Source: Alkalihalobacillus alcalophilus ATCC 27647 = CGMCC 1.3604
GTDB lineage: Bacteria; Bacillota; Bacilli; Bacillales; Bacillaceae_D
Reading direction: 5' to 3'
NCBI RefSeq assembly: GCF_000292245.2
Contig: NZ_ALPT02000003.1
Span: 1-64,000 of the forward strand
DNA: 64,000 nucleotides
Below the pieces are notes generated by a model. The model was not told the origin of the DNA, searched no databases, and saw only the letters and a list, made by a program, of their open reading frames with translations. The position numbers and the translations under genes are program-made. Positions 36,591 through 45,681 of this stretch are shown here, piece by piece. Positions within the stretch are counted from its first letter, which is position 1, and every line of letters starts with the position of its first letter.

Positions 36591-36629
36591 AGCCTACCAC
36601 ATCGTATATAGACGATGTGGTAGGCTGCT
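36591..36629. terminator. Strong bidirectional terminator
   Basis: AGCCTACCACATCGT pairs perfectly with ACGATGTGGTAGGCT around a 6-base loop, followed by a T-rich run on the plus strand. It serves the aldo/keto reductase gene and the decayed permease. Confidence 0.9.
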
Positions 36630-36645
36630 TTTCCAATATATATAT

Positions 36646-37470
36646 TTACCTTACATTCATTTCACTCGGTTTTGGACCTTTGCGTTCGTTACGGTCAAGC
36701 TGATTTATTTGTTCCATTTCCGCTTGCGTTAGCTCAAAATCAAAGACATCAAAGTTTTCTTCAATTCTTGATGGCGTGACGGATTTAGGAATGACAATCG
36801 AGTTATTTTGTAAGTGCCAACGGAGAACAACTTGAGCAGCTGTTTTTTCATGAGTTGCTGCAATGTTTTGAATCACATCAAGATTTAAAACTTCTCCCCC
36901 TTGTTGTAATGGGCTCCATGCTTCTACGTAAATATCATGCTTAGCACAAAACTCTTTTAATTCTCTTTGAGCTAAATACGGATGACATTCCACTTGGTTT
37001 AAGACGGGCTTTACTTCACATTCAGCCAAAATTCTTTCTAAATGGTCAATGTCAAAGTTACAAACACCGATCGCTTTCACACGACCATCGTGGTATAGCT
37101 TTTCTAACGCCTTGTATGTATCAACATATTCGTCAAATTCAGGCGTTGGCCAGTGCACTAAATAAAGATCCACATAGTCTAATCCAAGTCTTTCTAAACT
37201 TTCATCAAATGCTTTTAAAGTATTTTCATAACCTTGATCCGAGTTCCAAACCTTTGTTGTAATAAATAATTCTTCACGTGGGACAGATGATTCTTTTAAA
37301 GCTTTTCCAACACCGTTTTCATTTTGATAAATCATCGCTGTATCGATTGAACGATAGCCTGTTTCAATCGCCTTCGTTACCGCTACTGTTGCTTTATCAT
37401 CTTCCACTTGCCAGACACCAAAGCCAAGTTGAGGCATTTTTAATCCATTATTTAACGTTATGTGATTCAT
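36646..37470 (-). CDS. Aldo/keto reductase (YvgN/YtbE type)
   Basis: The 274-residue TIM-barrel oxidoreductase has the catalytic tetrad context: DTAMIYQNE (Asp, Tyr), FITTKVW (Lys) and LYLVHWP (His). NADPH-binding end: IVIPKSVTPSRIEENFDVF. Such enzymes reduce methylglyoxal and other aldehydes. No operon partner. Confidence 0.94.
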   Translation of the reverse strand: MNHITLNNGLKMPQLGFGVWQVEDDKATVAVTKAIETGYRSIDTAMIYQNENGVGKALKESSVPREELFITTKVWNSDQGYENTLKAFDESLERLGLDYVDLYLVHWPTPEFDEYVDTYKALEKLYHDGRVKAIGVCNFDIDHLERILAECEVKPVLNQVECHPYLAQRELKEFCAKHDIYVEAWSPLQQGGEVLNLDVIQNIAATHEKTAAQVVLRWHLQNNSIVIPKSVTPSRIEENFDVFDFELTQAEMEQINQLDRNERKGPKPSEMNVR

Positions 37471-37654
37471 TCGGCATCTCTCCTCATTTAGATGAATTCC
37501 GATAATTTAATATCGTTTATCATTCATATTATCGCACGTCCTTTAAGAAACCCCAAAAAGAATGCTCGCATTTCCCAACAATCTTTTCGACAAAATTTCC
37601 CCTGCAATCCTAGCATCAGGGTAGCCTTTATCAATACATTAGATCGCTTTTTAG

Positions 37655-38533
37655 TTAAATCGCAGGTGGACCAAATTTGCCCTCTCGATAATCGGTATAA
37701 GCTTGTTTAATTTCTTCCATTGAATTCATAACGAAAGGACCATAAGGAACAATTTCTTCTTTGATCGGAGTACCAGAATAGATTAGAACTTTAGAGCGTC
37801 GACTGTTTGACTTGATTCTAAATTCACTTTGCCTTAAGGAGTCTCCACCTTCATTATATGTAAGAGTAGCAACCCCATGTTTTGTTAAACGCACCACGTC
37901 TTGCTCATTCCCCAAATCTAGATCGCCCGATAATACATAAAGGAAAGCATTATGAGCTTCAGGTAAAGAATGGATGTAATTTGCTCCTTTTTCAAGATTG
38001 ATTTCCGCTAATGTTATCGGGACGACTGAATCAAGCGGTCCTTTTACTTCACCAAAATCACCAGAAAACACTTTTACAGAGCCCCCTTCAATGTCCATTA
38101 CCGGAGCATCCTCAGCATAAATATTTTGATAAGATGTTGCCGTTTTCCGGAGATTTTTCGGTAAATTCAACCACAACTGTAGCGTATGAGCAATATCATC
38201 CTCCACTCCCTCTTCGGCATGGCGAGCCGCCCAGCCTGCATTCATATATTGAACATCACCAGGCTCTAAAATGTCTCGGCCGCCTCCATTATCAATATGT
38301 TCTAATCTACCATCTACTACATAAGTAATCGTTTGAAATCCACGATGAGGATGATCAGAAAATGCTCCTCTTTTAAACCAATCTTCTGCCATTAAAATAA
38401 AAGGATCAAAATCAGCCCAACGATCAACTGGTAAGATCCAGCCTTTTTGAATAAACGGAAAAGATGCTTGTTCGTACTTCACATACCAGTGATCCTTAAC
38501 TTTTCTTTGGAAATTCGACGTCTCTTTGTTCAT
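37655..38533 (-). CDS. Pirin family protein
   Basis: Started at ATG 38533, 7 bases after GGAGGAG, the protein has 292 residues. The pirin metal motif is present: FSDHPHRGFQTITYVVDG, then HIDNGGG and a later ligand region (NAGWAARHAEE). Bacterial pirins can act as quercetinases or regulators; the role here is unknown. The C-terminal RXGKFG-like end (DYREGKFGPP) is also typical. Confidence 0.93.
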   Translation of the reverse strand: MNKETSNFQRKVKDHWYVKYEQASFPFIQKGWILPVDRWADFDPFILMAEDWFKRGAFSDHPHRGFQTITYVVDGRLEHIDNGGGRDILEPGDVQYMNAGWAARHAEEGVEDDIAHTLQLWLNLPKNLRKTATSYQNIYAEDAPVMDIEGGSVKVFSGDFGEVKGPLDSVVPITLAEINLEKGANYIHSLPEAHNAFLYVLSGDLDLGNEQDVVRLTKHGVATLTYNEGGDSLRQSEFRIKSNSRRSKVLIYSGTPIKEEIVPYGPFVMNSMEEIKQAYTDYREGKFGPPAI

Positions 38534-38814
38534 TTTATCACTCCTCCATAAATACTTAACGTATCGCAACAAGTAGTTTATATATCCAGCTACTGATTTA
38601 TTCTTAATAACCTTTTCAAAATCACTAAAAAACTAACATACTTTCTAAACAAAAAAGTATGTTAAGTTCTTTTAAAGCTTAAAAGAAAGCTTTTAAATAA
38701 GCAATTGATTTGCTCCTACTCCTTCTCTTATCTCGAAAACCCAAACATACACTCGCTCCCATACAAGCTTATTAACCAAATATAGAGTATAACCAATACA
38801 TGAAGATAAATAAT

Positions 38815-38851
38815 AAAAATAAGCAGGGTTTTAACACCACTGCTTATTTTT
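38815..38851 (-). terminator. Terminator of the thiamine-binding protein gene
   Basis: AAAAATAAGCAG pairs perfectly with CTGCTTATTTTT around a 13-base loop, 10 bp after the stop codon. Confidence 0.88.
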
Positions 38852-38860
38852 ACATCTAAG

Positions 38861-39139
38861 CTATATTTTTTTATCTTCCAACGAAACGCCTTTCACACGA
38901 TAATGAATCTTTATGTTACTGAAAAATTCATCAGCTCCGGCCTCAAATGCCTTAACATGGATGTCCTTAACTAATGTCATAATAGAATCAAAATCACCTT
39001 CTACAACGGTTTCTAATGGTCCCACTTGATAACGTAATCCAGAATTTTCGATTGTTTCAATTGTTTCCTCAATGATCCCACCAGTGTGGTCTTCCTTTTG
39101 GTTTGGTAATAACTGAAATCCAGCTAAGACTGTCGTCAT
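38861..39139 (-). CDS. Thiamine-binding (MTH1187/YkoF-like, DUF77) protein
   Basis: The 92-residue ferredoxin-like protein carries the DUF77 pattern: VLAGFQLLPNQ, EETIETIENSGLRYQVGPL and ETVVEGDFDSIMTLVKDIH. Family members bind thiamine or its HMP part. AGGAGG precedes the start. It is divergent from the polysaccharide deacetylase gene. Confidence 0.88.
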   Translation of the reverse strand: MTTVLAGFQLLPNQKEDHTGGIIEETIETIENSGLRYQVGPLETVVEGDFDSIMTLVKDIHVKAFEAGADEFFSNIKIHYRVKGVSLEDKKI

Positions 39140-39283
39140 TTTTTTACCTCCTCTTAATGAAATAAAGATATATTTTGGAATTTCCCTAATTATCGATTGT
39201 TAAACGTCAATCTTATATCGTTCAATAAAACGTTACAAACGACAAGCCATGCCAAAACATTTTCATCATTTAATTACTGCCAT

Positions 39284-39310
39284 TTGAATAAAAATTCAAT
39301 TTTTATTCAA
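39284..39310. promoter_or_regulatory. 27-bp palindrome upstream of polysaccharide deacetylase
   Basis: TTGAATAAAAATT and AATTTTTATTCAA surround a single central C. It lies 38 bp before the deacetylase start, where an operator would act on its promoter; the binding protein is unknown. Confidence 0.55.
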
Positions 39311-39347
39311 AATAATACTGTGCTTTTAATCTAAAGGAGATGAATAA

Positions 39348-40208
39348 ATGAAAGAAAGAATGTTTAAGTGGTTGTTAATTATTGGGCTTCTATTTTGTTA
39401 TCAAATGACAGATCTCATGACCGTTTCTGCCAATAAGGATACAGCAGGTGATGTTTCACAGCAGTGGTGGAAAAAAGATAAACCTGATAAAGATTTTCCT
39501 GATCTTAGAGGAGGACCTGAAAATCCAGAACGACAACGGCAGCAACCCGTTGACATGAACCTCCTACAACAACGCTATCCTGACACGTTTATTTTACAAG
39601 GGCCTACAGATCAAAACCGTATTGCTTTAACTTTTGATGACGGTCCTGACGCACGCTTTACCGAAGATGTATTAGACGTACTAAATCAATACAATGTTCC
39701 AGCAACCTTTTTCTTATTAGGCTCAAGAGCCGTTGCTTATCCTGAAATTGTGACGCGAATTCAAAATGAAGGTCATGTTATTGCCAATCATACTTATTTC
39801 CACCCTAACCTTGTTGATGAATCTGACATTGAAACTCTAGAAAGAGAAGTATCGAGAACAGAAGATGCTTTGAATGACATTATTGGCTACCGCACAAGTT
39901 TGTTCCGTCCACCATATGGCTTTTTATACAATGAATTAGTTGAAAAACTAGCAGAAATGCAATATTTAGTTATTGGTTGGTCAGTCGATTCATTGGACTG
40001 GCAGGAAGACCCGCCTGAGACAATTGCTGCAAATGTATTAGATAACGTTCAACCAGGTGCAATTATTCTGATGCATGACGGGGCCGATTGGGATGGAGAT
40101 AGAACCAATACGATCGAATCTCTTCATCAAATTATCCCGGCCCTGCAAGAACAAGGTTACGAATTTGTCACCGTACCAGAATTGTTGAATGTTCCATTTG
40201 CGAAATAG
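39348..40208 (+). CDS. Secreted polysaccharide deacetylase (NodB domain)
   Basis: The 286-residue protein has a signal peptide (about residues 1-29, ending near SANKD), a short charged linker and a NodB domain. Metal and catalytic motifs are TFDDGPDARFT, NHTYFHPN (H-x3-H), RPPYGFLYNE and LMHDGADWDGD. It removes acetyl groups from peptidoglycan or another polysaccharide. AAGGAG ribosome site. Confidence 0.94.
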   Translation: MKERMFKWLLIIGLLFCYQMTDLMTVSANKDTAGDVSQQWWKKDKPDKDFPDLRGGPENPERQRQQPVDMNLLQQRYPDTFILQGPTDQNRIALTFDDGPDARFTEDVLDVLNQYNVPATFFLLGSRAVAYPEIVTRIQNEGHVIANHTYFHPNLVDESDIETLEREVSRTEDALNDIIGYRTSLFRPPYGFLYNELVEKLAEMQYLVIGWSVDSLDWQEDPPETIAANVLDNVQPGAIILMHDGADWDGDRTNTIESLHQIIPALQEQGYEFVTVPELLNVPFAK

Positions 40209-40219
40209 ACAGTATAGAG

Positions 40220-40252
40220 AGGCCGTCTCAATCTTTTGGACGGTCTTTTTAT
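40220..40252 (+). terminator. Terminator of the deacetylase gene
   Basis: GCCGTC pairs with GACGGT around a TCAATCTTTT loop, followed by CTTTTTATTT. Confidence 0.8.
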
Positions 40253-40375
40253 TTACAAATTAAAATGAATGGTTTTAGGCGAATGAAAAATGAGCCATCA
40301 AAAAAAAGATCCGTTTTCGCAAAAGCACTTTCACCAGAACAAATCTCTTTGACCAATCGCTGTCTTATCCATTAT

Positions 40376-40516
40376 CTATTTCAACTTTTCTGCAATGAGT
40401 GATGCCGCTTTTTTAGGAGTCATTCGATAAAAGAAGTCCATGAGCTTTGAATCTTTACCAGCCAAGACTCGGTATTGGTTATTTTCTGTACCTTTTACAA
40501 TCGGATTAATTATGAA
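40376..40516 (-). pseudogene. C-terminal remnant of a short-chain dehydrogenase
   Basis: The frame reads INPIVKGTENNQYRVLAGKD and then SKLMDFFYRMTPKKAASLIA ending EKLK and stop. This is the characteristic tail of a class of SDR oxidoreductases in Bacillus. No Rossmann part remains. The rest of 40253-40627 shows nothing else. Confidence 0.65.
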
Positions 40517-40627
40517 CTAGATAGCGATTGACTTATTTCAGTAAGTTAATGGCTTTTTATAATCAACCTTTGACGGAAGTTGAGCAGCGATCACAAAAGC
40601 CTCTTAATATTTAATATATTAGGTCTA

Positions 40628-40981
40628 TCAAACTATTTTTTGAATATGTGTTTCTCTAAAATGCTCGGTATATTTCAATCCAAACCCTAATGCCCGATCC
40701 ATACAAATATGAGCGAACCAAATAAGGGCAACCATAAGTAAACTCGATACACCCATCGACAATGCGAAAATGATACAAATCATTGGAATAATAAAACTAT
40801 GTCCTACATTATATAGACGAGCCCCGAACTGATTATTAATGAAGTACCCAATCATTGTTACATCAGGAAGTAATAAAAAAAGCGCAAATAAAAATAAAGA
40901 GTAATCAAGATAGATATAAAGAAATAGACACAAAAGAAATGCAACAGCATATTCAATCCTTATCAAACTCTGTAGAGACAT
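40628..40981 (-). CDS. DUF4260 family membrane protein
   Basis: From the ATG at 40981 the protein has 117 residues with about four membrane segments. DUF4260 landmarks: LLPDVTMIGYFINNQFG, RLYNVGHSF and ALIWFAHICMDRALGFGLKY. The start overlaps the end of the merR gene by 29 bp, so the two are coupled. The function of the family is unknown; here it looks like the MerR target. Confidence 0.85.
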   Translation of the reverse strand: MSLQSLIRIEYAVAFLLCLFLYIYLDYSLFLFALFLLLPDVTMIGYFINNQFGARLYNVGHSFIIPMICIIFALSMGVSSLLMVALIWFAHICMDRALGFGLKYTEHFRETHIQKIV

Positions 40982-41408
40982 ACCCTCTAACCCCCTTGAC
41001 CATTTTCCGATATAGCTCATCAAACTTTTCTTCCATAAGTTTTTTATTGTCTCTATACATTCCTGTATCAATCATATTTTGAACCTTTTGTAAGGAAAAT
41101 AAAGAAAGTTGAAGAAATTCCATTTGATTTTCAATTTCTACTATCTTTTTCTTAAAAACCTTTGACGATTCTTCCATACATTCAATTGAAGGAGGCTTTT
41201 GCTCAAGAGTCAGAATAAAATCAATTTCTTGCAATGAAAATCCTAACTGCTTTAAGACTAGTATTAACTTCATCTGCATTTCAGATTTTTCATCATAAAA
41301 TCGATACCCATTTTCTGATCGAATAGGACTGAGCAAACCTTGTTTTTCATAATAACGAACGGCATCACTACTTAAATGAAACTTATTAGCAAATTCTTTA
41401 ATATACAT
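40953..41408 (-). CDS. MerR family regulator
   Basis: The 151-residue protein has the MerR winged helix (KEFANKFHLSSDAVRYYEKQ, GLLSPIRSENGYRFYDEKSE), followed by a coiled coil (about 75-120). The short effector region with a lone Cys suggests a small ligand. A MerR-type operator within a long-spaced promoter lies directly upstream (41427-41460), so it likely controls itself and the DUF4260 gene. Confidence 0.92.
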   Translation of the reverse strand: MYIKEFANKFHLSSDAVRYYEKQGLLSPIRSENGYRFYDEKSEMQMKLILVLKQLGFSLQEIDFILTLEQKPPSIECMEESSKVFKKKIVEIENQMEFLQLSLFSLQKVQNMIDTGMYRDNKKLMEEKFDELYRKMVKGVRGYVSTEFDKD

Positions 41409-41426
41409 GTTTTCTCCTCCTTACCA

Positions 41427-41460
41427 TTAGGCTAACATTGGAGTATACTCTAAGGTCAAG
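41427..41460 (-). promoter_or_regulatory. MerR-type promoter-operator
   Basis: On the minus strand TTGACC is followed after about 19 bp by a TAGCCT box, and the spacer holds the dyad CCTTAGAGTATACTCCAATG with the perfect core GAGTATACTC (41441-41450). The long spacer with a dyad is the hallmark of MerR-activated promoters. Confidence 0.75.
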
Positions 41461-41589
41461 ATGATTTACAGAAGATTCAAATTTAATAGAAGATCGACTG
41501 CCACTCGCAAGTTGACCCCCTACGTAAAATCATAAAGGAAGTTCCCAAATGGTCAAACATATGACTTTTTAGAGAACAGCTCTTCTTTT

Positions 41590-41845
41590 TGTGCCGAGTT
41601 CCGCCTTGTTCGTCTTATATTTTTCGGCTGCTCTCCCTTTTACGCTGAGTTCGGCCTTGTTTGGCTTATAATTTAATCGCAACTCTTCCTTTTACGCCGA
41701 ACTCAGCCTTGTTCGTCTTATATTTTTCGACAACTCTCCCTTTTACGCCGAACCCAGCCTTGTTCGTCTTATATTTTATGCCAACTCTCCTTTTTTACGC
41801 CGAACCCCGCCTTGTTCGTCTTATATTTTATGCCAACTCTCCCAA
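41590..41845. repeat. Tandem array C: 5 units, 51-52 bp period
   Basis: GCCTTGTT-like markers start at 41603, 41654, 41706, 41757 and 41809 (spacings 51, 52, 51, 52). The unit reads TTTTACGCCGAACCCAGCC, then TTGTTCGTCTTATATTTT and CAACTCTCC. CGAAC and GTTCG are reverse complements 8 bp apart. It fills most of the gap between the merR promoter and the DUF4083-like gene; 41461-41589 and 41846-41969 show nothing clear. Confidence 0.93.
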
Positions 41846-41969
41846 TTCAAATTACGACTCGATATTATCTTCTTCCTCAAATGCAACTTCTTTTTCAAAG
41901 TTTACACTTAACTTGAAGCTTGAGCTTACCTACCACACACGGAAACAGATTATATATCCATACTCACTG

Positions 41970-42012
41970 AAAAACAGTTCGAGAAGCCCAACCCTTCAAC
42001 GAACTGTTTTTT
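41970..42012. terminator. Terminator of the small DUF4083-like gene
   Basis: AAAAACAGTTCG pairs perfectly with CGAACTGTTTTT around an 18-base loop. Confidence 0.85.
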
Positions 42013-42055
42013 ATTTAAGATTTTTTGAGACATACCCTATTCCTAGTACATTTAG

Positions 42056-42250
42056 CTATTTATATTGAGACTCTGTTAACTTATCTTTTATTCCTTTTAA
42101 GTTTGCAATGATTCTTTCATTTTGTTCCACTTGTTTTTCTGAATTTATTTTTATCGTTCTAATCCAGCCCATAACAAGCGCCGTTAAAATGACCAATATA
42201 ATAAATAATAACAAAAAATCGTCCCCTTTTATCGCCAAAATCATCTTCAT
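42056..42250 (-). CDS. Small DUF4083-like membrane protein
   Basis: Up to 64 residues with one membrane segment (about 12-30) and a charged coil tail (KQVEQNERIIANLKGIKDKL), the plan of DUF4083 proteins of unknown function. No good ribosome site precedes the first ATG; AAGGGGA inside the gene precedes a TTG at 42214 that would give 52 residues. A TATAAT box overlaps the upstream ATG, which favours the shorter product. Confidence 0.6.
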   Translation of the reverse strand: MKMILAIKGDDFLLLFIILVILTALVMGWIRTIKINSEKQVEQNERIIANLKGIKDKLTESQYK

Positions 42251-42351
42251 TATAACAAATAAAAGGTTATGAACTCTTTATTTTTTAATAAATGCTCTCT
42301 TTTTAGCTCACCCTCAGCTTAAGAAAGAAACCGAAAAAGGGTAGTAAATCA

Positions 42352-44004
42352 TTATGCTTCCGTTGTTTGTTTAATCGCTTTTTCTAATTCTTGTTGGTGA
42401 AATTCCTTTTTCTCATCGTCCCATAAAAACTCGTTAGCCATATAATCGATGATGTTATTCTTATAGCGTGCCACAGTTGCCATATCAAATAAAATAGCTC
42501 CTGTTCTTCTATTGAAAAAATCGATTGGAGTTGCTGCCATTTCATAATCAACCGCATATTTTAACTTCGCCCACAGGACAATCGGCAATTGAAAACGTGC
42601 CGCTTCTTCTTCTCCAGCTTTTTTCACAAATTCGAATATAATAGGGCTATTTGAACCGTATAATGAAACTAAATGATCCGCCTCTTCCCGTTTTAAACCA
42701 GCTGATAGTCCAATTTTGATTTGTTCTTCTTTATAGTGCTTGAAACCTTTACTTCCACCGACATCCCCCCCTGAAATAGGGATATTTTTCGTTACACAAG
42801 CACTAAACTCTTTGTTTGTTTCTTCTTTTAATTCCTTTGCTAACAAATCAACAATCGTTTCGGCCATTTTTCGATAACCCGTTAATTTCCCTCCAGCGAT
42901 CGTTATCAAACCGGATTTCGAATGCCAGATTTCATCCTTACGCGATATCTCTGATGGATCTTTTCCTTCTTCCCAAATCAGTGGTCGAACTCCAGCCCAG
43001 CTTGATTCTACATCTTCTTCGCCAACAGAAACCGATGGGAACATAAATTTTATTGCCTCTAATAAATAGGTACGATCATCATCTGTCATTTTCGGATCAA
43101 TTGGATCATTTTCATAAAATGTATCCGTCGTCCCGACATAGACTTTGCCATCACGTGGAATCGCAAAAACCATTCGTTTATCAGGTGTATCAAAATAGAC
43201 TGCTTGACCCATTGGGAATTTCGATTGATCAATGACAATATGGACCCCTTTTGTTAGTTTCAAGGATTTCTTTTCTTTTGAACCGTCTTTTTGTCTAATC
43301 GTATCCACCCAAGGACCTGAAGCATTAACAATCTTTTTGGCATAGACTTCATAGCGCTCACCAGTTAGTTCATCACGAACAACTACACCTACTAGCTGAC
43401 CATTTTTGTACAATAATTCATCCGCTTTGGAATAATTTAATGCAATCGCTCCTTTTTGGTGGGCTGCTTTCATTACTTCTAGTGTGAGGCGGGCATCATC
43501 TGTACGATACTCAACGTAATAACCTCCACCTTTTAGGCCCTCTGATTTGACTAAAGGTTCCTTTTTTAATGTTTCATTCATAGAAAGCATTGAACGTCGC
43601 TCTGCTTTTTTTACTCCAGCTAGAAAATCATATACTCTTAAACCGATAGAGGTACTAAATTTCCCAAACGTTCCGCCTTTATGAATCGGTAACAGCATCC
43701 ACTCCGGTGTCGTCACATGTGGACCATTTTCATAAACAACTTCTCTTTCTTTCCCTACTTCCGCTACCATTTTCACTTCAAATTGTTTTAAATAACGTAA
43801 ACCACCATGGACAAGCTTAGTGGAGCGACTTGAAGTACCAGCCGCAAAATCTTGCATTTCAATAAGGCCCACCTTCATTCCTCTTGCTGTCGCATCTAAG
43901 GCTATCCCTACTCCTGTTATCCCACCACCGATAATTAATACATCTAGTGTTTCATCTTTTAATTGTTGTTTGATTGACTCTCTTTGTAAGTTTGAAAATT
44001 TCAT
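42352..44004 (-). CDS. glpD: Aerobic glycerol-3-phosphate dehydrogenase
   Basis: The membrane-associated flavoenzyme oxidises glycerol-3-phosphate to dihydroxyacetone phosphate and feeds electrons to quinone. From ATG 44004 (AAGGAG upstream) it has 550 residues. The FAD site is DVLIIGGGITGVGIALDA, followed by GTSSRSTKLVHGGLRYLKQF; VNASGPWVDTIR and ITIAGGKLTGYRKMAE are further family motifs. A leader terminator at 44047-44102 shows GlpP antitermination control. Confidence 0.97.
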   Translation of the reverse strand: MKFSNLQRESIKQQLKDETLDVLIIGGGITGVGIALDATARGMKVGLIEMQDFAAGTSSRSTKLVHGGLRYLKQFEVKMVAEVGKEREVVYENGPHVTTPEWMLLPIHKGGTFGKFSTSIGLRVYDFLAGVKKAERRSMLSMNETLKKEPLVKSEGLKGGGYYVEYRTDDARLTLEVMKAAHQKGAIALNYSKADELLYKNGQLVGVVVRDELTGERYEVYAKKIVNASGPWVDTIRQKDGSKEKKSLKLTKGVHIVIDQSKFPMGQAVYFDTPDKRMVFAIPRDGKVYVGTTDTFYENDPIDPKMTDDDRTYLLEAIKFMFPSVSVGEEDVESSWAGVRPLIWEEGKDPSEISRKDEIWHSKSGLITIAGGKLTGYRKMAETIVDLLAKELKEETNKEFSACVTKNIPISGGDVGGSKGFKHYKEEQIKIGLSAGLKREEADHLVSLYGSNSPIIFEFVKKAGEEEAARFQLPIVLWAKLKYAVDYEMAATPIDFFNRRTGAILFDMATVARYKNNIIDYMANEFLWDDEKKEFHQQELEKAIKQTTEA

Positions 44005-44046
44005 TTGATTTCTCTCCTTCTTAACGAGCAAATTTTAGCTTCAAAT

Positions 44047-44102
44047 AAAACAAAAAGAGACCAAAATGCACTATTCGCTCAGAATAATGCTTTTTGGTCT
44101 CT
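44047..44102 (-). terminator. GlpP-controlled leader terminator of glpD
   Basis: On the minus strand AGAGACCAAAAAGCATTATT pairs with its complement in AATAGTGCATTTTGGTCTCT and is followed by TTTTGTTTT. It lies between a TATAAT-containing promoter zone (about 44136-44141) and the glpD start, as in B. subtilis, where GlpP with glycerol-3-phosphate allows read-through. Confidence 0.88.
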
Positions 44103-44174
44103 CCGAATCTCCTACCGAGTTATTAACTTAATTTCATTATAACATGTTTCCTCTATAATAGATACGTTAAAGTC

Positions 44175-45665
44175 TTATTTAAATGCAGTCGCTGCAAAAA
44201 TAGCTTTCTTCCAACCCGCATAAAGTTGCTCTCGTTTTTCTTCCTTCATCTCAGGGATAAAACCTCTCTCCTTTGCCCATTGCTTAGAGATTTCCTCTTT
44301 ATCCTTCCAATAGCCAACCGCTAACCCTGCCAAATAAGCCGCTCCTAAAGCCGTTGTTTCGCTAATATTCGGACGTTCCACTGGCACATTTAAAATATCA
44401 GCTTGGAATTGCATCAAGAAGTTATTATGAACAGCACCACCATCAACCCGTAAAGCCTTCAATTCAATCGCTGAATCAGCTTCCATCGCAGAAAGAACAT
44501 CCTTTGATTGATAAGCAAGCGATTCTAAAGTAGCTCGAATAAAATGTTCCTTTGTTGTTCCACGTGTCAGCCCAAAGGTTGCACCGCGTACATCACTATC
44601 CCAATATGGTGTCCCGAGCCCTACAAAAGCAGGTACAACATACACACCATCAGTAGAATCAACTTTTACCGCGTAGTCTTCGCTATCCTTTGCATGTTGA
44701 ATCATTCTCATGCCATCTCTTAACCATTGAATCGCCGAACCCGCTACAAAAATACTTCCTTCTAGAGCATATTGCACTTTTCCATCAATTCCCCAAGCAA
44801 TCGTTGTCAGTAAACCATGCTCCGATTTCACCGCTTTTTCTCCTGTGTTCATAAGCATAAAGCAGCCTGTACCATACGTATTTTTGGCCATTCCTTCTTC
44901 AAAACAAGCTTGTCCAAATAAGGCAGCTTGCTGATCACCAGCAACTCCTGCAATTGGAACTCCTTGTCCAAAGAAATGATAATCAACTGTATGGGCATAA
45001 ACTTCAGAGGAAGGCTTCACCTCAGGAAGCATCGAAGCTGGAACACCTAATATATCAAGTAATTCTTCATCCCATTTCAAATCGTAAATATTAAACATTA
45101 ATGTCCGTGAAGCATTCGTATAATCGGTCACATGGGCTTTTCCTCCAGATAGTTTCCAAATTAGCCAGCTATCAATCGTGCCAAATAACAATTGACCGTT
45201 ATCCGCTTTTTCCCTCGCACCATCCACATTGTCTAAAATCCACTTCACCTTTGTTCCAGAAAAATAAGCATCAATTAAAAGCCCTGTTTTTTCCCTAAAT
45301 AAATCATTATGACCGGCCGCCTTGAGCTCGTCACAAATTTCACTCGTTTGTCTTGATTGCCAAACAATTGCATTGTAAATCGGTTCGCCTGTCTCCTTAT
45401 CCCAGACAACGGCCGTTTCACGTTGATTCGTAATTCCAATCGCTTCCACTTGTGCAGGTTGAACACCTGATTCTGCAAGCACTCCTGCTAAAACGGCAAG
45501 AACGGAACCCCAAATCTCATTAGCATTATGCTCAACCCAACCAGGCTCGGGAAAAATTTGTGTAAACTCCTTTTGGACGGTATGAACACTTTCCCCTTTT
45601 TTATTAAATAAGATCGCTCTTGAACTTGTTGTTCCTTGATCAAGTGATAAAATATATTTTTCCAT
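44175..45665 (-). CDS. glpK: Glycerol kinase
   Basis: The 496-residue FGGY kinase phosphorylates glycerol. Motifs: LSLDQGTTSSRAILF at the start, EPGWVEHNANEIW, GVAGDQQAALFGQ and the C-terminal DGGAVHNNFLMQFQADIL. His230 in VDYHFFGQ corresponds to the histidine phosphorylated by PTS HPr in Firmicutes, so activity is probably tuned by PTS state. It follows glpF by 16 bp. Confidence 0.97.
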   Translation of the reverse strand: MEKYILSLDQGTTSSRAILFNKKGESVHTVQKEFTQIFPEPGWVEHNANEIWGSVLAVLAGVLAESGVQPAQVEAIGITNQRETAVVWDKETGEPIYNAIVWQSRQTSEICDELKAAGHNDLFREKTGLLIDAYFSGTKVKWILDNVDGAREKADNGQLLFGTIDSWLIWKLSGGKAHVTDYTNASRTLMFNIYDLKWDEELLDILGVPASMLPEVKPSSEVYAHTVDYHFFGQGVPIAGVAGDQQAALFGQACFEEGMAKNTYGTGCFMLMNTGEKAVKSEHGLLTTIAWGIDGKVQYALEGSIFVAGSAIQWLRDGMRMIQHAKDSEDYAVKVDSTDGVYVVPAFVGLGTPYWDSDVRGATFGLTRGTTKEHFIRATLESLAYQSKDVLSAMEADSAIELKALRVDGGAVHNNFLMQFQADILNVPVERPNISETTALGAAYLAGLAVGYWKDKEEISKQWAKERGFIPEMKEEKREQLYAGWKKAIFAATAFK

Positions 45666-45681
45666 TTTAACTCCTCCTCGA

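Noticed and set aside
41661..42068. 135-codon frame across array C
   Set aside because: No ribosome site, low-complexity translation and it runs through a terminator.
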